From NCBI RefSeq assembly GCF_022751215.1, contig NZ_JAICDG010000004.1, positions 434,001 through 498,000 of the forward strand: a DNA stretch of 64,000 nt. Direction: 5' to 3'. The stretch is from Actinomadura terrae. Its GTDB lineage: Bacteria; Actinomycetota; Actinomycetes; Streptosporangiales; Streptosporangiaceae. This document shows, in pieces, positions 17,230 to 25,858 of this stretch. Positions within the stretch are counted from its first letter, which is position 1; each line of letters begins with the position of its first letter. Position numbers and translations under genes: made by a program. The notes beneath the pieces were generated by a model. It worked only from the letters and a program-made list of their open reading frames with translations, did no database searches and had not been told where the DNA came from.

Positions 17230-19138
17230 CCCTGCCTGCTTTCGTGGGCGCCGGGCGCAGGCAGCGGCCGCCGTGCTCGGCCGTCCCCGCCATGGCGATC
17301 GGGTGGGTGACGCACGCGTCCATCACGTACGGGCAGCGTGCCGCGAAGTGGCAGCCGGCCGGCCACTCGCCGGGCGCGGGGACCCCGCCCGGCATGACCC
17401 GCAGCGCCGTGCCGGGCGTGCCGAGCTGCGGGTTCGCGGCGAGCAGGCCCTCGCTGTAGGGGTGCCGCGGGGACGCGACGACCTCGGCGGTGGGCCCCGA
17501 CTCCACGACCTGCCCGGCGTACATGACGAGGGTCCGCTCGCACAGCTCGCCGACCGTCCCCCAGTCATGGCTGATCAGCAGGATCGCCATCCCCGTCTCC
17601 TCCCGCAGCGTGCGCAGCAGCCGCAGGATCTCCGCCTGGACGGTGACGTCGAGCGCGGTGGTGGGCTCGTCGGCGATCAGCAGCCGGGGGCCGCCCGCGA
17701 GCGCGATCGCGATCGCGACGCGCTGCGCCATCCCGCCGGACAGCTGGTGCGGGTACATCCGCGCGACGCGGTCCGGGTCGGGCAGCCGCACCTGGTCGAG
17801 CAGCTGGACGGCGCGCCGCCGCGCGTCCGCCCGTCCCGCCCCGGTGTGGACGCGGACGGCCTCGGCGAGGTGGCTCCCCACGGTGAACAGCGGGTCGAGC
17901 GCGGCCATCGGCTCCTGGGAGACGAACGCGATCGTCGAGCCGCGCAGCGCGGCGCGCTCGCGGCGGCCCAGGGCGGTGGCGTCTGTGCCGCCGATCCGGA
18001 TCGACCCGCCGGTCACGTGTGCCCCGGCGGGCAGCAGCCCGAGGACGGCGCGTCCGGTCATCGTCTTGCCGCACCCCGACTCGCCGACGATGCCGAGCGT
18101 CTCGCCGGCCCGCAGCTCGAACGACACGTCCTCGACCACCGGGACGGGCCGCCCGTCGGCTCCGGTGAACGCGACGGTCAGGCCGTCGACGCTCAGCAGG
18201 GCGTCCGAGGGCGCGACCGGAACGCGGCTCTCCTCCTGTACTCGGGACGGCCTCCGCGCGCGGGCAACCGGGCGGGCCCAGCCCTCCGCCGTGGCGTCCC
18301 GGACGCCGTCGCCGAGCAGCACCAGCGCGACCACCGTGCAGGCGACGACCCCGCCGGTCGGCACCAGCATCCAGTTCTGCCTGCTCATCACCGCGGAGGC
18401 GTCGGCGACCATGCCGCCCCAACTCGCCTCCGGCAGGTGCACGCCGAGGCCGAGGAAGTTCAGCCCGGTCTCGGTGAGCAGGGCCGTCGCGGCGACGAGC
18501 GCCAGGTTGACCAGGACCGGGCCCACGATCCGCGGCAGGACGTGGCGGAGCGCGATGCCGACCCTGCCGACCCCGTACACGCGGGCGGCGGCGACGTAGG
18601 GTTCCTCCGCCACGGTCAGCGCGGCGGCGCGGACGACGCGGACGAGCCCCGGCGCGGTCAGCACGCCGAGGGCCGCCATCGCGGCGAGGAGTTGCTGGTC
18701 GAAGGTCGCGAGCACCATCAGCAGCACCACGATCGCCGGGACCGACATCAACAGGTCCACCAGCGGCGACACGACCCGGTCGGCGCCGCGGGCCAGCGCC
18801 GCCGACAGCCCGACCGGGACCGCGAGGGCGGCGGCGACCGCCACCGTCACGAGCACGCCGAGCAGCGCGGGGCGGGCGCCGAACATCAGCCGCGCGGCGA
18901 CGTCGCGTCCGAGCGAGTCGGTGCCGAGCCAGTGGTCGGCGGACGGCGTCGCGAGGACCCGGGTGAGGTCGGCCTCCTGCGGCCCGTAGGGGGCGAGGAG
19001 CGGCGCGAAGACCGCGAGCACGACGACAGTGACCAGGTAGAGCAGCGCGCCCGCCGCGAGCGGGCGGCGGAGCAGGCGGCGCGCGAGCCCCGGACGGCCG
19101 GTCGGGACGCCGGTCGCGGCCTCGGTGATCGCGGTCAT
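17222..19138 (-). CDS. Fused permease-ATPase (DppC-DppD) of a peptide-type ABC importer
   Basis: A 638-residue single polypeptide. Residues ~1-300 are a DppC permease: signal-like first helix, LGTDSLGRDVAARLMFGAR, five further helices and the EAA-type loop. Residues ~320-638 are a DppD ATPase: GESGCGKT, SQEPMAALDP, LSGGMAQR, LLIADEP, SHD and the cysteine tail CHFAARCPYVMDAC. The usual DppC ending GDGVRDA is present and runs directly into a ~20-residue Arg-rich linker, so this looks like a true gene fusion and not a missed stop. It overlaps DppB by 4 bases and DppF by 8. Confidence 0.95.
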
Positions 19139-20076
19139 GAGGCCCGCACCCGGGGGTCGATCAGCAGGTAGGCGATGTCGGTCAGCAGGTTGGCGGCGAC
19201 GACCAGCAGCGTGAAGTACACCGCGACGCCCTGGATGACCGGGATGTCCTTCGAGCCGGTCGCGCTGACCGCGAGGCTGCCCAGCCCGGGCAGCCCGAAG
19301 ACCTGCTCGATCACGACCGACCCGCCGAGCGCGCCGACCATGAGGATGCTCGACATCGTGCAGATCGGGATCGCGGCGCCGCGCAGCGCGTGCCGGAACA
19401 CGACCCGCCGTTCGGGCACGCCGTTCGCCCGCAGGTTGTCGATGTAGGGGCGGCGCAGGACGTCCAGCATCGACTCCCGCGTCTGCTTCGCGACCGCCGT
19501 GACCCCGCTCAGCGCGAGCGCGGTGACCGGCAGCAGCAGCGACTGCGCCCAGGCGTTCGGCGAGTCGGTGAACGGGACGTACCCGGTGGCCGGGAGGAGC
19601 CCGAGCCGCACGCTCATCAGCGAGATCAGCAGCAGGCCGAGCCAGAAGCTCGGGACCGCGAGCCCGCCGACGCTGAGCAGGTCGATCACCCGCCCGGCGA
19701 ACGACCCGGCCCGTCCGGCGAGGACGCCGAGGGCGACGCCGAGCACGGTGGCGAGGAGCGTCGCGCCGAGGACGAGCGAGAGCGTCACGGGAAGCCGCGC
19801 GCCGAGCGCGGCCGTCACGGGCTCCCGGTTCGTCAGCGACGTGCCGAGCGAGCCGTGGAACACGCCGCCGAGCCAGCGCCAGTACTGCTCCCAGACCGGT
19901 TCGTCGAGGTGCAGTTGCTGTTGCAGCCGCAGGACGTCCTCCCGCGTCGCCTGGAGGCCCGCCAGCTGGCTCGCCGCGTCACCGGGGATCAGCGATTGCA
20001 GGACGAACACCACGGCGGACGCCACGAACAGCAGCGGCACCGACAGCAGGAGCCTGCGCATCAGAATGCGTTTCAT
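19135..20076 (-). CDS. Peptide-type ABC importer permease (DppB/OppB)
   Basis: A 313-residue inner-membrane protein with six predicted helices. Typical DppB marks are the N-terminal LRRL-like basic start, the GLDEP-like segment LHLDEPVWEQYWRWLGG, and the cytoplasmic EAA loop DNLRANGVPERRVVFRHALR. It pairs with the permease half of the fused protein encoded next. It follows the binding-protein gene by 38 bases and has AGGAAGG upstream of the ATG. Confidence 0.95.
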   Translation of the reverse strand: MKRILMRRLLLSVPLLFVASAVVFVLQSLIPGDAASQLAGLQATREDVLRLQQQLHLDEPVWEQYWRWLGGVFHGSLGTSLTNREPVTAALGARLPVTLSLVLGATLLATVLGVALGVLAGRAGSFAGRVIDLLSVGGLAVPSFWLGLLLISLMSVRLGLLPATGYVPFTDSPNAWAQSLLLPVTALALSGVTAVAKQTRESMLDVLRRPYIDNLRANGVPERRVVFRHALRGAAIPICTMSSILMVGALGGSVVIEQVFGLPGLGSLAVSATGSKDIPVIQGVAVYFTLLVVAANLLTDIAYLLIDPRVRAS

Positions 20077-20114
20077 CAGGCATTCCTTCCTTCAGGAAAA
20101 CGCGCCGCAATGGG

Positions 20115-21731
20115 TCAGCCGTGTGCGGCGGTGAAGAAGACCGGGTTCGGGTCGGGCGACCTCGGCGACGCCGTGACGCCCTCCAGCCCGGGCCGGGAGA
20201 CCGTGACCTTGTCGATGCTCGCGAACGGCACGAACCACGCCTGCTCGACGAGGACCTTCTGCAACCGCCTGTAGACGGCCGGACGCGACGCGTCGTCGGC
20301 GGCGGCCCCCTCCCGCATCAGCGCGGCGATCCGAGGGTCGGTGTTGTTGAAGGGGTTGAACAGGCTTCCGGAATTGAGCAGCTGGTCGGCCACGAGATAC
20401 ATCGGCAGGCCGCCGTACTCGAACATCTGCGCCTGGTACTTCCTGCCGGTGAGCCCGGCGGTGTAGGCGCTGATGCTGACCGGAACCTCGATCTTCGCCT
20501 TGACGCCGATCTTCGACCAGTAGCTCGCGACGGCCTGGGCCGCGTCGGTCTCCCCCGGTTGCAGGTTGTAGGCCGCCATCGTCATCGAGAACCCGCCGGG
20601 GTAGCCCGCCTGCGCGAGCAGGTTCTTCGCCTTCGCGGGATCGTAGGCGTAGTGGCCGTCCAGGGCCGGGTCGTACCCGTCCGCCTTGGGCAGGAGGATC
20701 TGGTCGCTCGGCGTGGCGTACTTCCCGAAGAGCGCCTTGGCCAGCGCCTTCCGGTCGATCGCGTGGTTCAGCGCCTGGCGGACGCGGACGTCGCCGAGCG
20801 CCTTTACCTGCGTCCCCTGGCGGTCGAGCAGCTGGACGTGGCCGAACAGATAGGGCCAGGTGCGCACCTCGAACCCCGCCTGCTTCGCGGCGTCGGCGTT
20901 CTTGGAGTCGCTGATCATGTAGTCCACCTGCCCGGCGCGCATGGCGCCGAGGACGGCGTTGGCGTCGGGGATGACCTTGACGACGACCTTCTTCCACCGG
21001 ATCGCCTTCGGGTTCCAGTAGTTCGGGTTCGGGGTGAACGTGTACGACTGGTTGGTGACGCTCCCGCCCGCGTCCAGGACGTACTGCCCGGCTCCGGCGG
21101 TCGAGGTGCCGAGCCTGTTCGGGTCCTTGAGCCCGGCCGGGCTGACCACGTCGCCGATCGCGAAGCCCTGCGTCAGGATGTAGGGCAGTTCGGGATTGGC
21201 CGCTTTCAGCTCGATCCGCAGGCTCAGCGGCCCGGTCGCGGTGACCTTCTCGAAGTTCTGGACGCGGGACGCGCCGAGCCCGCCCGCCTTCGCGAAGTAG
21301 GCGAAGTAGTCCGCCACCCCCTGCGCGGTCAGCGCCGACCCGTCGCTGAACTTCACGCCCGGACGCAGATCCAGCTCGAACACCTTGTTGCCCGAGCCGA
21401 CGAAGCGCCACCCGGTGGCGAGGCCGGGCGCGAAGGTTCCGTCGGGCTTGAGGTAGATCAGCGGGTCGTACGCGAGCTCCACCGGAATGATCAGGGGGTC
21501 GCCGTTACCCGCGAGCGCCGGGTTCAGGCTCTGCGGCGGCGCGGCGACCGCGATCGTGAGCGTGTCGGGGTTCTGCCGCGCCGGGTTGCCCACCGCGCCG
21601 CCCGCCCCGCCTCCGCAGGCGGCGGCGAGCCCGGCGACCAGCACGGCGCCGCCGAGAAGGCTCGCCCGGCGGCTGCGGTGCGCCTTTAGGTGCGCCCTTA
21701 CAGGTCGGTGGTTCTTCTTCCTGTCGACCAC
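20115..21731 (-). CDS. ABC transporter substrate-binding lipoprotein, family 5 (SBP_bac_5)
   Basis: A 538-residue extracytoplasmic binding protein. The N-terminus has Arg residues, a hydrophobic segment and a lipobox-like LAAAC followed by Gly residues, giving a lipid-anchored protein. The mature part shows family-5 marks: ELAYDPLIYLKPDGT, LRPGVKFSDGSALTA and ALNHAIDRKAL. I chose GTG 21731 with GGAGAG six bases upstream; earlier in-frame codons precede the natural charged start. It is the first gene of the importer/esterase operon and decides its substrate. Family 5 binds peptides but also opines, sugars and antibiotics. Confidence 0.93.
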   Translation of the reverse strand: MVDRKKNHRPVRAHLKAHRSRRASLLGGAVLVAGLAAACGGGAGGAVGNPARQNPDTLTIAVAAPPQSLNPALAGNGDPLIIPVELAYDPLIYLKPDGTFAPGLATGWRFVGSGNKVFELDLRPGVKFSDGSALTAQGVADYFAYFAKAGGLGASRVQNFEKVTATGPLSLRIELKAANPELPYILTQGFAIGDVVSPAGLKDPNRLGTSTAGAGQYVLDAGGSVTNQSYTFTPNPNYWNPKAIRWKKVVVKVIPDANAVLGAMRAGQVDYMISDSKNADAAKQAGFEVRTWPYLFGHVQLLDRQGTQVKALGDVRVRQALNHAIDRKALAKALFGKYATPSDQILLPKADGYDPALDGHYAYDPAKAKNLLAQAGYPGGFSMTMAAYNLQPGETDAAQAVASYWSKIGVKAKIEVPVSISAYTAGLTGRKYQAQMFEYGGLPMYLVADQLLNSGSLFNPFNNTDPRIAALMREGAAADDASRPAVYRRLQKVLVEQAWFVPFASIDKVTVSRPGLEGVTASPRSPDPNPVFFTAAHG

Positions 21732-21891
21732 GATCTCTCCATACTTTGAAGGCAGTCGATAAGGACCGAGGCACACGCGACCAGGCAAAATGCTCATTGC
21801 GGTGCAGGTCACTTACTGTGAGCACACCGTAGGACGCATGCGGCAGCCACCGCAAGCTCTAAATTGATAGAACCTCAGATTGGGCTGCTAC

Positions 21892-23079
21892 CTACAAAGA
21901 CTGAAGACAGAGTTCACTGCCGCCGAACGCGAACCGCGCCGCGCCGCGCGCGACGGCCTGCCCGCCCAGTTCGGCCAGGACGACGCTGCCGCGCCAGTTG
22001 CGCGGGCTCGCCATCCTCCGCATGCCCCGGCCGACCGGGTCCAGGAGCGCGGGCCCGGCGTCCGCCAGTTCGCCGCCGAGGACGAGCCGCTCGGGCGCGA
22101 GCACCGCGACGACGTTCGCGAGCCCGGTGACGATGTCCTGCGCCGCGTCGGTGACGATCCGGACGCAGCCGGGGTCGCCGGCCCGGGCCAGCCCGGCGAG
22201 CCGTCCGAGGGTGAGGTCGTCCCCGTGCAGGGCGGCGACGTGGCCGAGCAGCGCCTGCCCGCCGACCTTCGTCTCCAGGCAGCCGCGGTTACCGCAGGCG
22301 CACAGCCTGCCGTTCGCGTCCGTGGAGGAATGCCCGAGTTCCCCGATCCCGCCGAGCCCGCCCCGGTACAGCAGCCCGCCGAGCAGCATCGCGCCGCCGA
22401 CCCCGGCGCTCAGGTGCAGGTAGAGCACGTCCCGGCAGCCCCGCGCGGCGCCCCAGCGAGCCTCGGCCAGCAGCGCGGCGTCGCCGTCGTTGATCAGCTG
22501 TACCGGAAGCCCGACCTGCTCGCTCAACTCGCCCGTGACGTCGGCGCCGTACCAGGAGGGGTCGAACGCGGGCAGCCGTCCGCCGGACACCTCCGGGACC
22601 GTGCCCGAGACGGGGTCGATCGACACGCACAGCGCGAGCCCCACCCCGGCGAGCGGCCGCGCCGCGACCTCGCCGTCGGCGCGCACCTCGTCGATCAGCC
22701 GGACGAGGGCGGACCGCTCCGCCTCGTAGGGAAGGTCCGCCCCGCGCGGGCACGCCCGCTCCACCAGCACCGATCCCTCGTGGTCGACCGCCGCCGCGCT
22801 GATCGTCTCGCGCCCGACCGTGACCGCCAGCGCCAGTTCCCCGGCGGCCGCGTCCAGCTCGACCAGGTTGACCCGGCGGCCGTTCCGCCGTCCCTTCGAG
22901 AGTTTGACCCGGTCGTCCTCGATGAGTACACGGACGAGATTCGAGACCGTGGCCTCCGACAGGCCCGTCATCCTCGCCAGCTCGGACTGGGACAACGTCC
23001 CGCCCTGTCGGAGGGCCGAAACGACCTTCTCCAGGTTCCCCCGCCGCAGCTCCGCGAGCGCCCCGCCGCCTGGTCCCAT
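21892..23079 (-). CDS. ROK-family transcriptional regulator
   Basis: A 395-residue repressor. An N-terminal winged helix (LSQSELARMTGLSEATVSNL) is followed by the actin-like ROK domain, with the zinc-site signature around GHSSTDANGRLCACGNRGCLE (Cys-x-Cys-x2-x2-Cys). ROK regulators usually sense sugars or sugar phosphates. It sits 160 bases upstream of the binding-protein gene on the same strand and is the obvious candidate regulator of the importer. The motif CTTTGAA occurs in front of both its own gene (23109-23115) and the binding-protein gene (21744-21750). Confidence 0.93.
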   Translation of the reverse strand: MGPGGGALAELRRGNLEKVVSALRQGGTLSQSELARMTGLSEATVSNLVRVLIEDDRVKLSKGRRNGRRVNLVELDAAAGELALAVTVGRETISAAAVDHEGSVLVERACPRGADLPYEAERSALVRLIDEVRADGEVAARPLAGVGLALCVSIDPVSGTVPEVSGGRLPAFDPSWYGADVTGELSEQVGLPVQLINDGDAALLAEARWGAARGCRDVLYLHLSAGVGGAMLLGGLLYRGGLGGIGELGHSSTDANGRLCACGNRGCLETKVGGQALLGHVAALHGDDLTLGRLAGLARAGDPGCVRIVTDAAQDIVTGLANVVAVLAPERLVLGGELADAGPALLDPVGRGMRRMASPRNWRGSVVLAELGGQAVARGAARFAFGGSELCLQSL

Positions 23080-23176
23080 CGCCCCAACACTCCCCTGGTG
23101 CCAACAAGCTTTGAACCATCAGCGTATCGCCGTGGCGCACCGGATCACCTGGTCGTTCGCGCCTTCCAGGGCGGGG

Positions 23177-23941
23177 TCAGGCGGCGATCACGGCCGTGGT
23201 GGTCCGGCCGCCGTCCACGTCCAGGGTGATGCCGTGGACGAAGGCGGCCTCCTCGCTCGCCAGGTAGACGGCGGCGTGCGCGATCGTCTGAGGCTTGCCC
23301 ATCTCACCCGCCGGAGTCCCGTTCATCATCGCCTCGCCCGGGCTCGGGGCGCCCGGGTCGGGTTCCAGGATCACGCCGGGGGAGATCGCGTTCACGCGCA
23401 CGTCGCGGGGGCCGAACTCGGCGGCCCAGGCGCGGGTGAGGGTCTCCATCGCGCCCTTGGTGGAGCTGTAGAGCGCGCCCATCGGGACGCCCAGCCGGGC
23501 GATCCAGGAGCCCAGATTGATGATCGCGCCGCCGCCGGACCCGGCCATCGCGGGGGCGATCGCGGCGGTCAGGAAGAAGGGCGCCTTGACGTTGACCGCG
23601 TAGACCTCGTCGAAGGTCTTCTCGTCGGTGCCCGCCGTGGTGTCACCCGGGTAGATCCCGGCGTTGTTGACCAGGATGTCGATGCCGCCGCCCAGCGCGG
23701 CCGTCGCGGCCTTCGCCAGCCCGGCCGAGGCCTCGGCGCTGCCGTCCAGGTCCGACTGGACGAAGTCGGCGCGGCCGCCCCGCGCCCGGATTCCGGTGAC
23801 GACCTCCTCGCCGCGCTCGGCATTGCGTCCGGACACGATCACGTGTGCGCCCTCGGCCGCGAACGCCTCCGCGATCGCCCGACCGATGTTGCTCGTCGAT
23901 CCGGTCACCAGCGCCCGGCGGCCCTGCAAACGTCCACTCAT
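23177..23941 (-). CDS. Short-chain dehydrogenase/reductase (SDR)
   Basis: A 254-residue classical SDR. The cofactor loop reads TGSTSNIGRA (TGxxxxIG), with NNAG at the NAD-binding asparagine, a catalytic Ser in LGSW, and YSSTK as the Tyr-x3-Lys pair. The end LDVDGGRTTT is the usual closing motif. GGAGCG precedes the ATG at 23941. It lies 65 bases downstream of the TetR stop on the same strand, with an inverted repeat in between, which suggests the TetR protein controls it. The substrate is not identifiable. Confidence 0.92.
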   Translation of the reverse strand: MSGRLQGRRALVTGSTSNIGRAIAEAFAAEGAHVIVSGRNAERGEEVVTGIRARGGRADFVQSDLDGSAEASAGLAKAATAALGGGIDILVNNAGIYPGDTTAGTDEKTFDEVYAVNVKAPFFLTAAIAPAMAGSGGGAIINLGSWIARLGVPMGALYSSTKGAMETLTRAWAAEFGPRDVRVNAISPGVILEPDPGAPSPGEAMMNGTPAGEMGKPQTIAHAAVYLASEEAAFVHGITLDVDGGRTTTAVIAA

Positions 23942-23989
23942 CACTCGCTCCCAAGTAGTTGCGGTAACAACACTCTGTGAGGTGAAAAA

Positions 23990-24005
23990 TGGACTCGCAA
24001 GTCCA
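23990..24005. promoter_or_regulatory. Perfect inverted repeat, candidate TetR operator
   Basis: TGGACT (23990-23995) and AGTCCA (24000-24005) form a perfect 6-bp dyad around four bases. It occupies the gap between the tetR stop and the SDR start, where an operator controlling the SDR gene would lie. A second weaker dyad, GTTG..GTAACAAC, lies at about 23959-23972. Confidence 0.45.
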
Positions 24006-24006
24006 A

Positions 24007-24603
24007 TCAGCGGGCGGCGCGCAGGTCGGCCAGCGCCTGGTCCAGGGCGGCGCGTAGGTGGGTGGAACTGCCCGTGGACTGGAGGATCGTCACACCGCCC
24101 TGGATACCCGCCAGGATCGCCGCCGCCCGCTGCTCGACGTCGGTGTCGGACGGCAGCTCCCCCGCCGACTGGAGTGCGCGGATACCGGCGGCGATCCCGG
24201 CCTGCCACTGGCGCATCAGCTCCACCACGATCGCCCGGGCGCCGGGTGTGGAGCGGCCGACATGCAGGAACAGCGAGCCGAGCGGGCAGCGGTCGCCCTG
24301 CTCCTCGTAGCGCTCGACCACGAGGTCGCGCCACCGCTGCCAGGCGTCCCAGGAGTCGAGGCGTCCGAGATAGGGCTGCTGGTCCTCCAGGACCTGGTCG
24401 GCCTCGTGCTGCGCGACCGCCAGGAGCAGCTCGTCCTTGCCCTCGGGGAAGTAGTGGAAGAGCTGGCTCTTGCTGGCGCGGGTCCGCGCCATGACGTCCT
24501 CCAGGGTGGCGAACGGCACGCCCAGCTCGCGCATCACCTCGGCCGCGCCCTCGATGATCCGCTCGCGGGTGGCGCGGCCCTTGGCCGTGAGCTTCCTGTC
24601 CAC
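24007..24603 (-). CDS. TetR-family regulator
   Basis: A 198-residue repressor with an N-terminal TetR helix-turn-helix (FATLEDVMARTRASKSQLFHYF) and a C-terminal ligand domain of the TetR_C_33/YxaF-like type, marked by GCPLGSL-like text (RCPLGSLFLHVG). Start is GTG 24603, 19 bases after the FAD oxidoreductase stop on the same strand. Such regulators commonly control neighbouring oxidoreductases and respond to small hydrophobic molecules. The adjacent SDR is the likely target. Confidence 0.92.
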   Translation of the reverse strand: MDRKLTAKGRATRERIIEGAAEVMRELGVPFATLEDVMARTRASKSQLFHYFPEGKDELLLAVAQHEADQVLEDQQPYLGRLDSWDAWQRWRDLVVERYEEQGDRCPLGSLFLHVGRSTPGARAIVVELMRQWQAGIAAGIRALQSAGELPSDTDVEQRAAAILAGIQGGVTILQSTGSSTHLRAALDQALADLRAAR

Positions 24604-24622
24604 GGACGCCCATTCTGGCTCG

Positions 24623-25858
24623 TCACGTGTTGCCCTCGGGCTCCAGGGTGCGGGGCGCCGGGCGGAGCTGCGGCGTCCGGCGGATGATGTGGTGGGCTAT
24701 CCGGCGGCCCGCGAAGTCCGAGCCGTGGACGAAGCGCATCACGGGCCCGAACGTCGCGGCTGCGGCCAGGCCCGTGAAGTACAGGCCGGGCAGCGAGGAC
24801 TCGAAGTCGCGGGTCAGCACCGGGGCGCCGAGGCGGGTGTCGACGCGGACGCGGATCTCGGGCGAGAGCATCGTCAGTCGCTGGACGTTCGGGACGAAGC
24901 CGGTCGCGGCGATGATGTGGTCGGCCTCGATGACGAGGCGGTCGCCGGTGCGGTCCACGGTGGTGAGCGCGATGCCGTCGTCCTGCTCGACCGCCTTCAC
25001 CAGCTGCCGCCCGGTCGTGACCTGGACGCGCGCGTCGAGGCGGTCGCGCAGCCACCACGCCCCGGCGGGCGGGAGCGTCTCCCGGACGATCCGCTGCCGC
25101 CGCCGGTAGGGCAGGTGGCGGACGAGGCCGGGCCGCTCCGCCCACAGCCACGTCCGGTACCCGGTGCCGAGGCCCGACCGGGGGCCGCCGGCGATCTTCG
25201 CGCGGAGCGGGCGCGGCTCCTGCGGGACCGTGTTCCAGTCGAGCGTCGAGCGCCGCGCGATGACGTGCGGGCGGCTGCCCGCGTCGGCCAGCAGCACGGC
25301 CGTCTCCAGCGCGGACTGCCCCGCGCCCACGACCACGACGTCCTTGCCCGCGAACAGCGACAGGTCGCGGTGGGCGCTGCTGTGCGAGAGGAGCCAGGAC
25401 GGCATCCCGGACAGCTCATCCGGAATATGGGCGAACGGCCCCACGCCGACCGCGAGGACGACGGTGCGCGTCACCGCCGTCTCGCCCGTGGACAGCGTGA
25501 CGACGTACCCGGCCGGGCCCCCGCGCTCGACGCTGACCACCTCGGCGTCCTCGATGTCGGGGACGGCCTCGGCCGCGAACCAGCGACCGTAGGCGACGAA
25601 CGTGTCGAGGGGGATCGGCTGGCCCGTCCGCCACCCGGGATGGCGGTCGGTGAAGGCCAGCCCCGCCTGCGGCGCCCCCAGGTTGGAGGCGAAGGGCTCG
25701 GACTTCAGGAACATGCCCTCGGGCATGTTCTCCTCCCAGAAGCGCATCGGCGTCCCGATGACCCTGACCTCCAGCCCGACGTTCCGCAGGTGCGCGGCCG
25801 CCGAGAGCCCGTAGGGTCCGGCGCCGACGATGACGACGTCGCTGGCCGACTCGTTCAT
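24623..25858 (-). CDS. FAD-dependent NAD(P)-binding oxidoreductase (flavoprotein monooxygenase-like)
   Basis: A 411-residue flavoprotein with two Rossmann motifs, GAGPYGLS near residue 12 for FAD and GAGQSALET near residue 175 for NAD(P)H, plus the C-terminal ATGF segment. It is related to class B monooxygenases such as lysine/ornithine N-hydroxylases and YpeH-like proteins. The Baeyer-Villiger fingerprint FxGxxxHxxxW is not evident. It overlaps the ATP-grasp stop by four bases (ATGA), so the two are translated together and may modify the same product. Confidence 0.88.
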   Translation of the reverse strand: MNESASDVVIVGAGPYGLSAAAHLRNVGLEVRVIGTPMRFWEENMPEGMFLKSEPFASNLGAPQAGLAFTDRHPGWRTGQPIPLDTFVAYGRWFAAEAVPDIEDAEVVSVERGGPAGYVVTLSTGETAVTRTVVLAVGVGPFAHIPDELSGMPSWLLSHSSAHRDLSLFAGKDVVVVGAGQSALETAVLLADAGSRPHVIARRSTLDWNTVPQEPRPLRAKIAGGPRSGLGTGYRTWLWAERPGLVRHLPYRRRQRIVRETLPPAGAWWLRDRLDARVQVTTGRQLVKAVEQDDGIALTTVDRTGDRLVIEADHIIAATGFVPNVQRLTMLSPEIRVRVDTRLGAPVLTRDFESSLPGLYFTGLAAAATFGPVMRFVHGSDFAGRRIAHHIIRRTPQLRPAPRTLEPEGNT

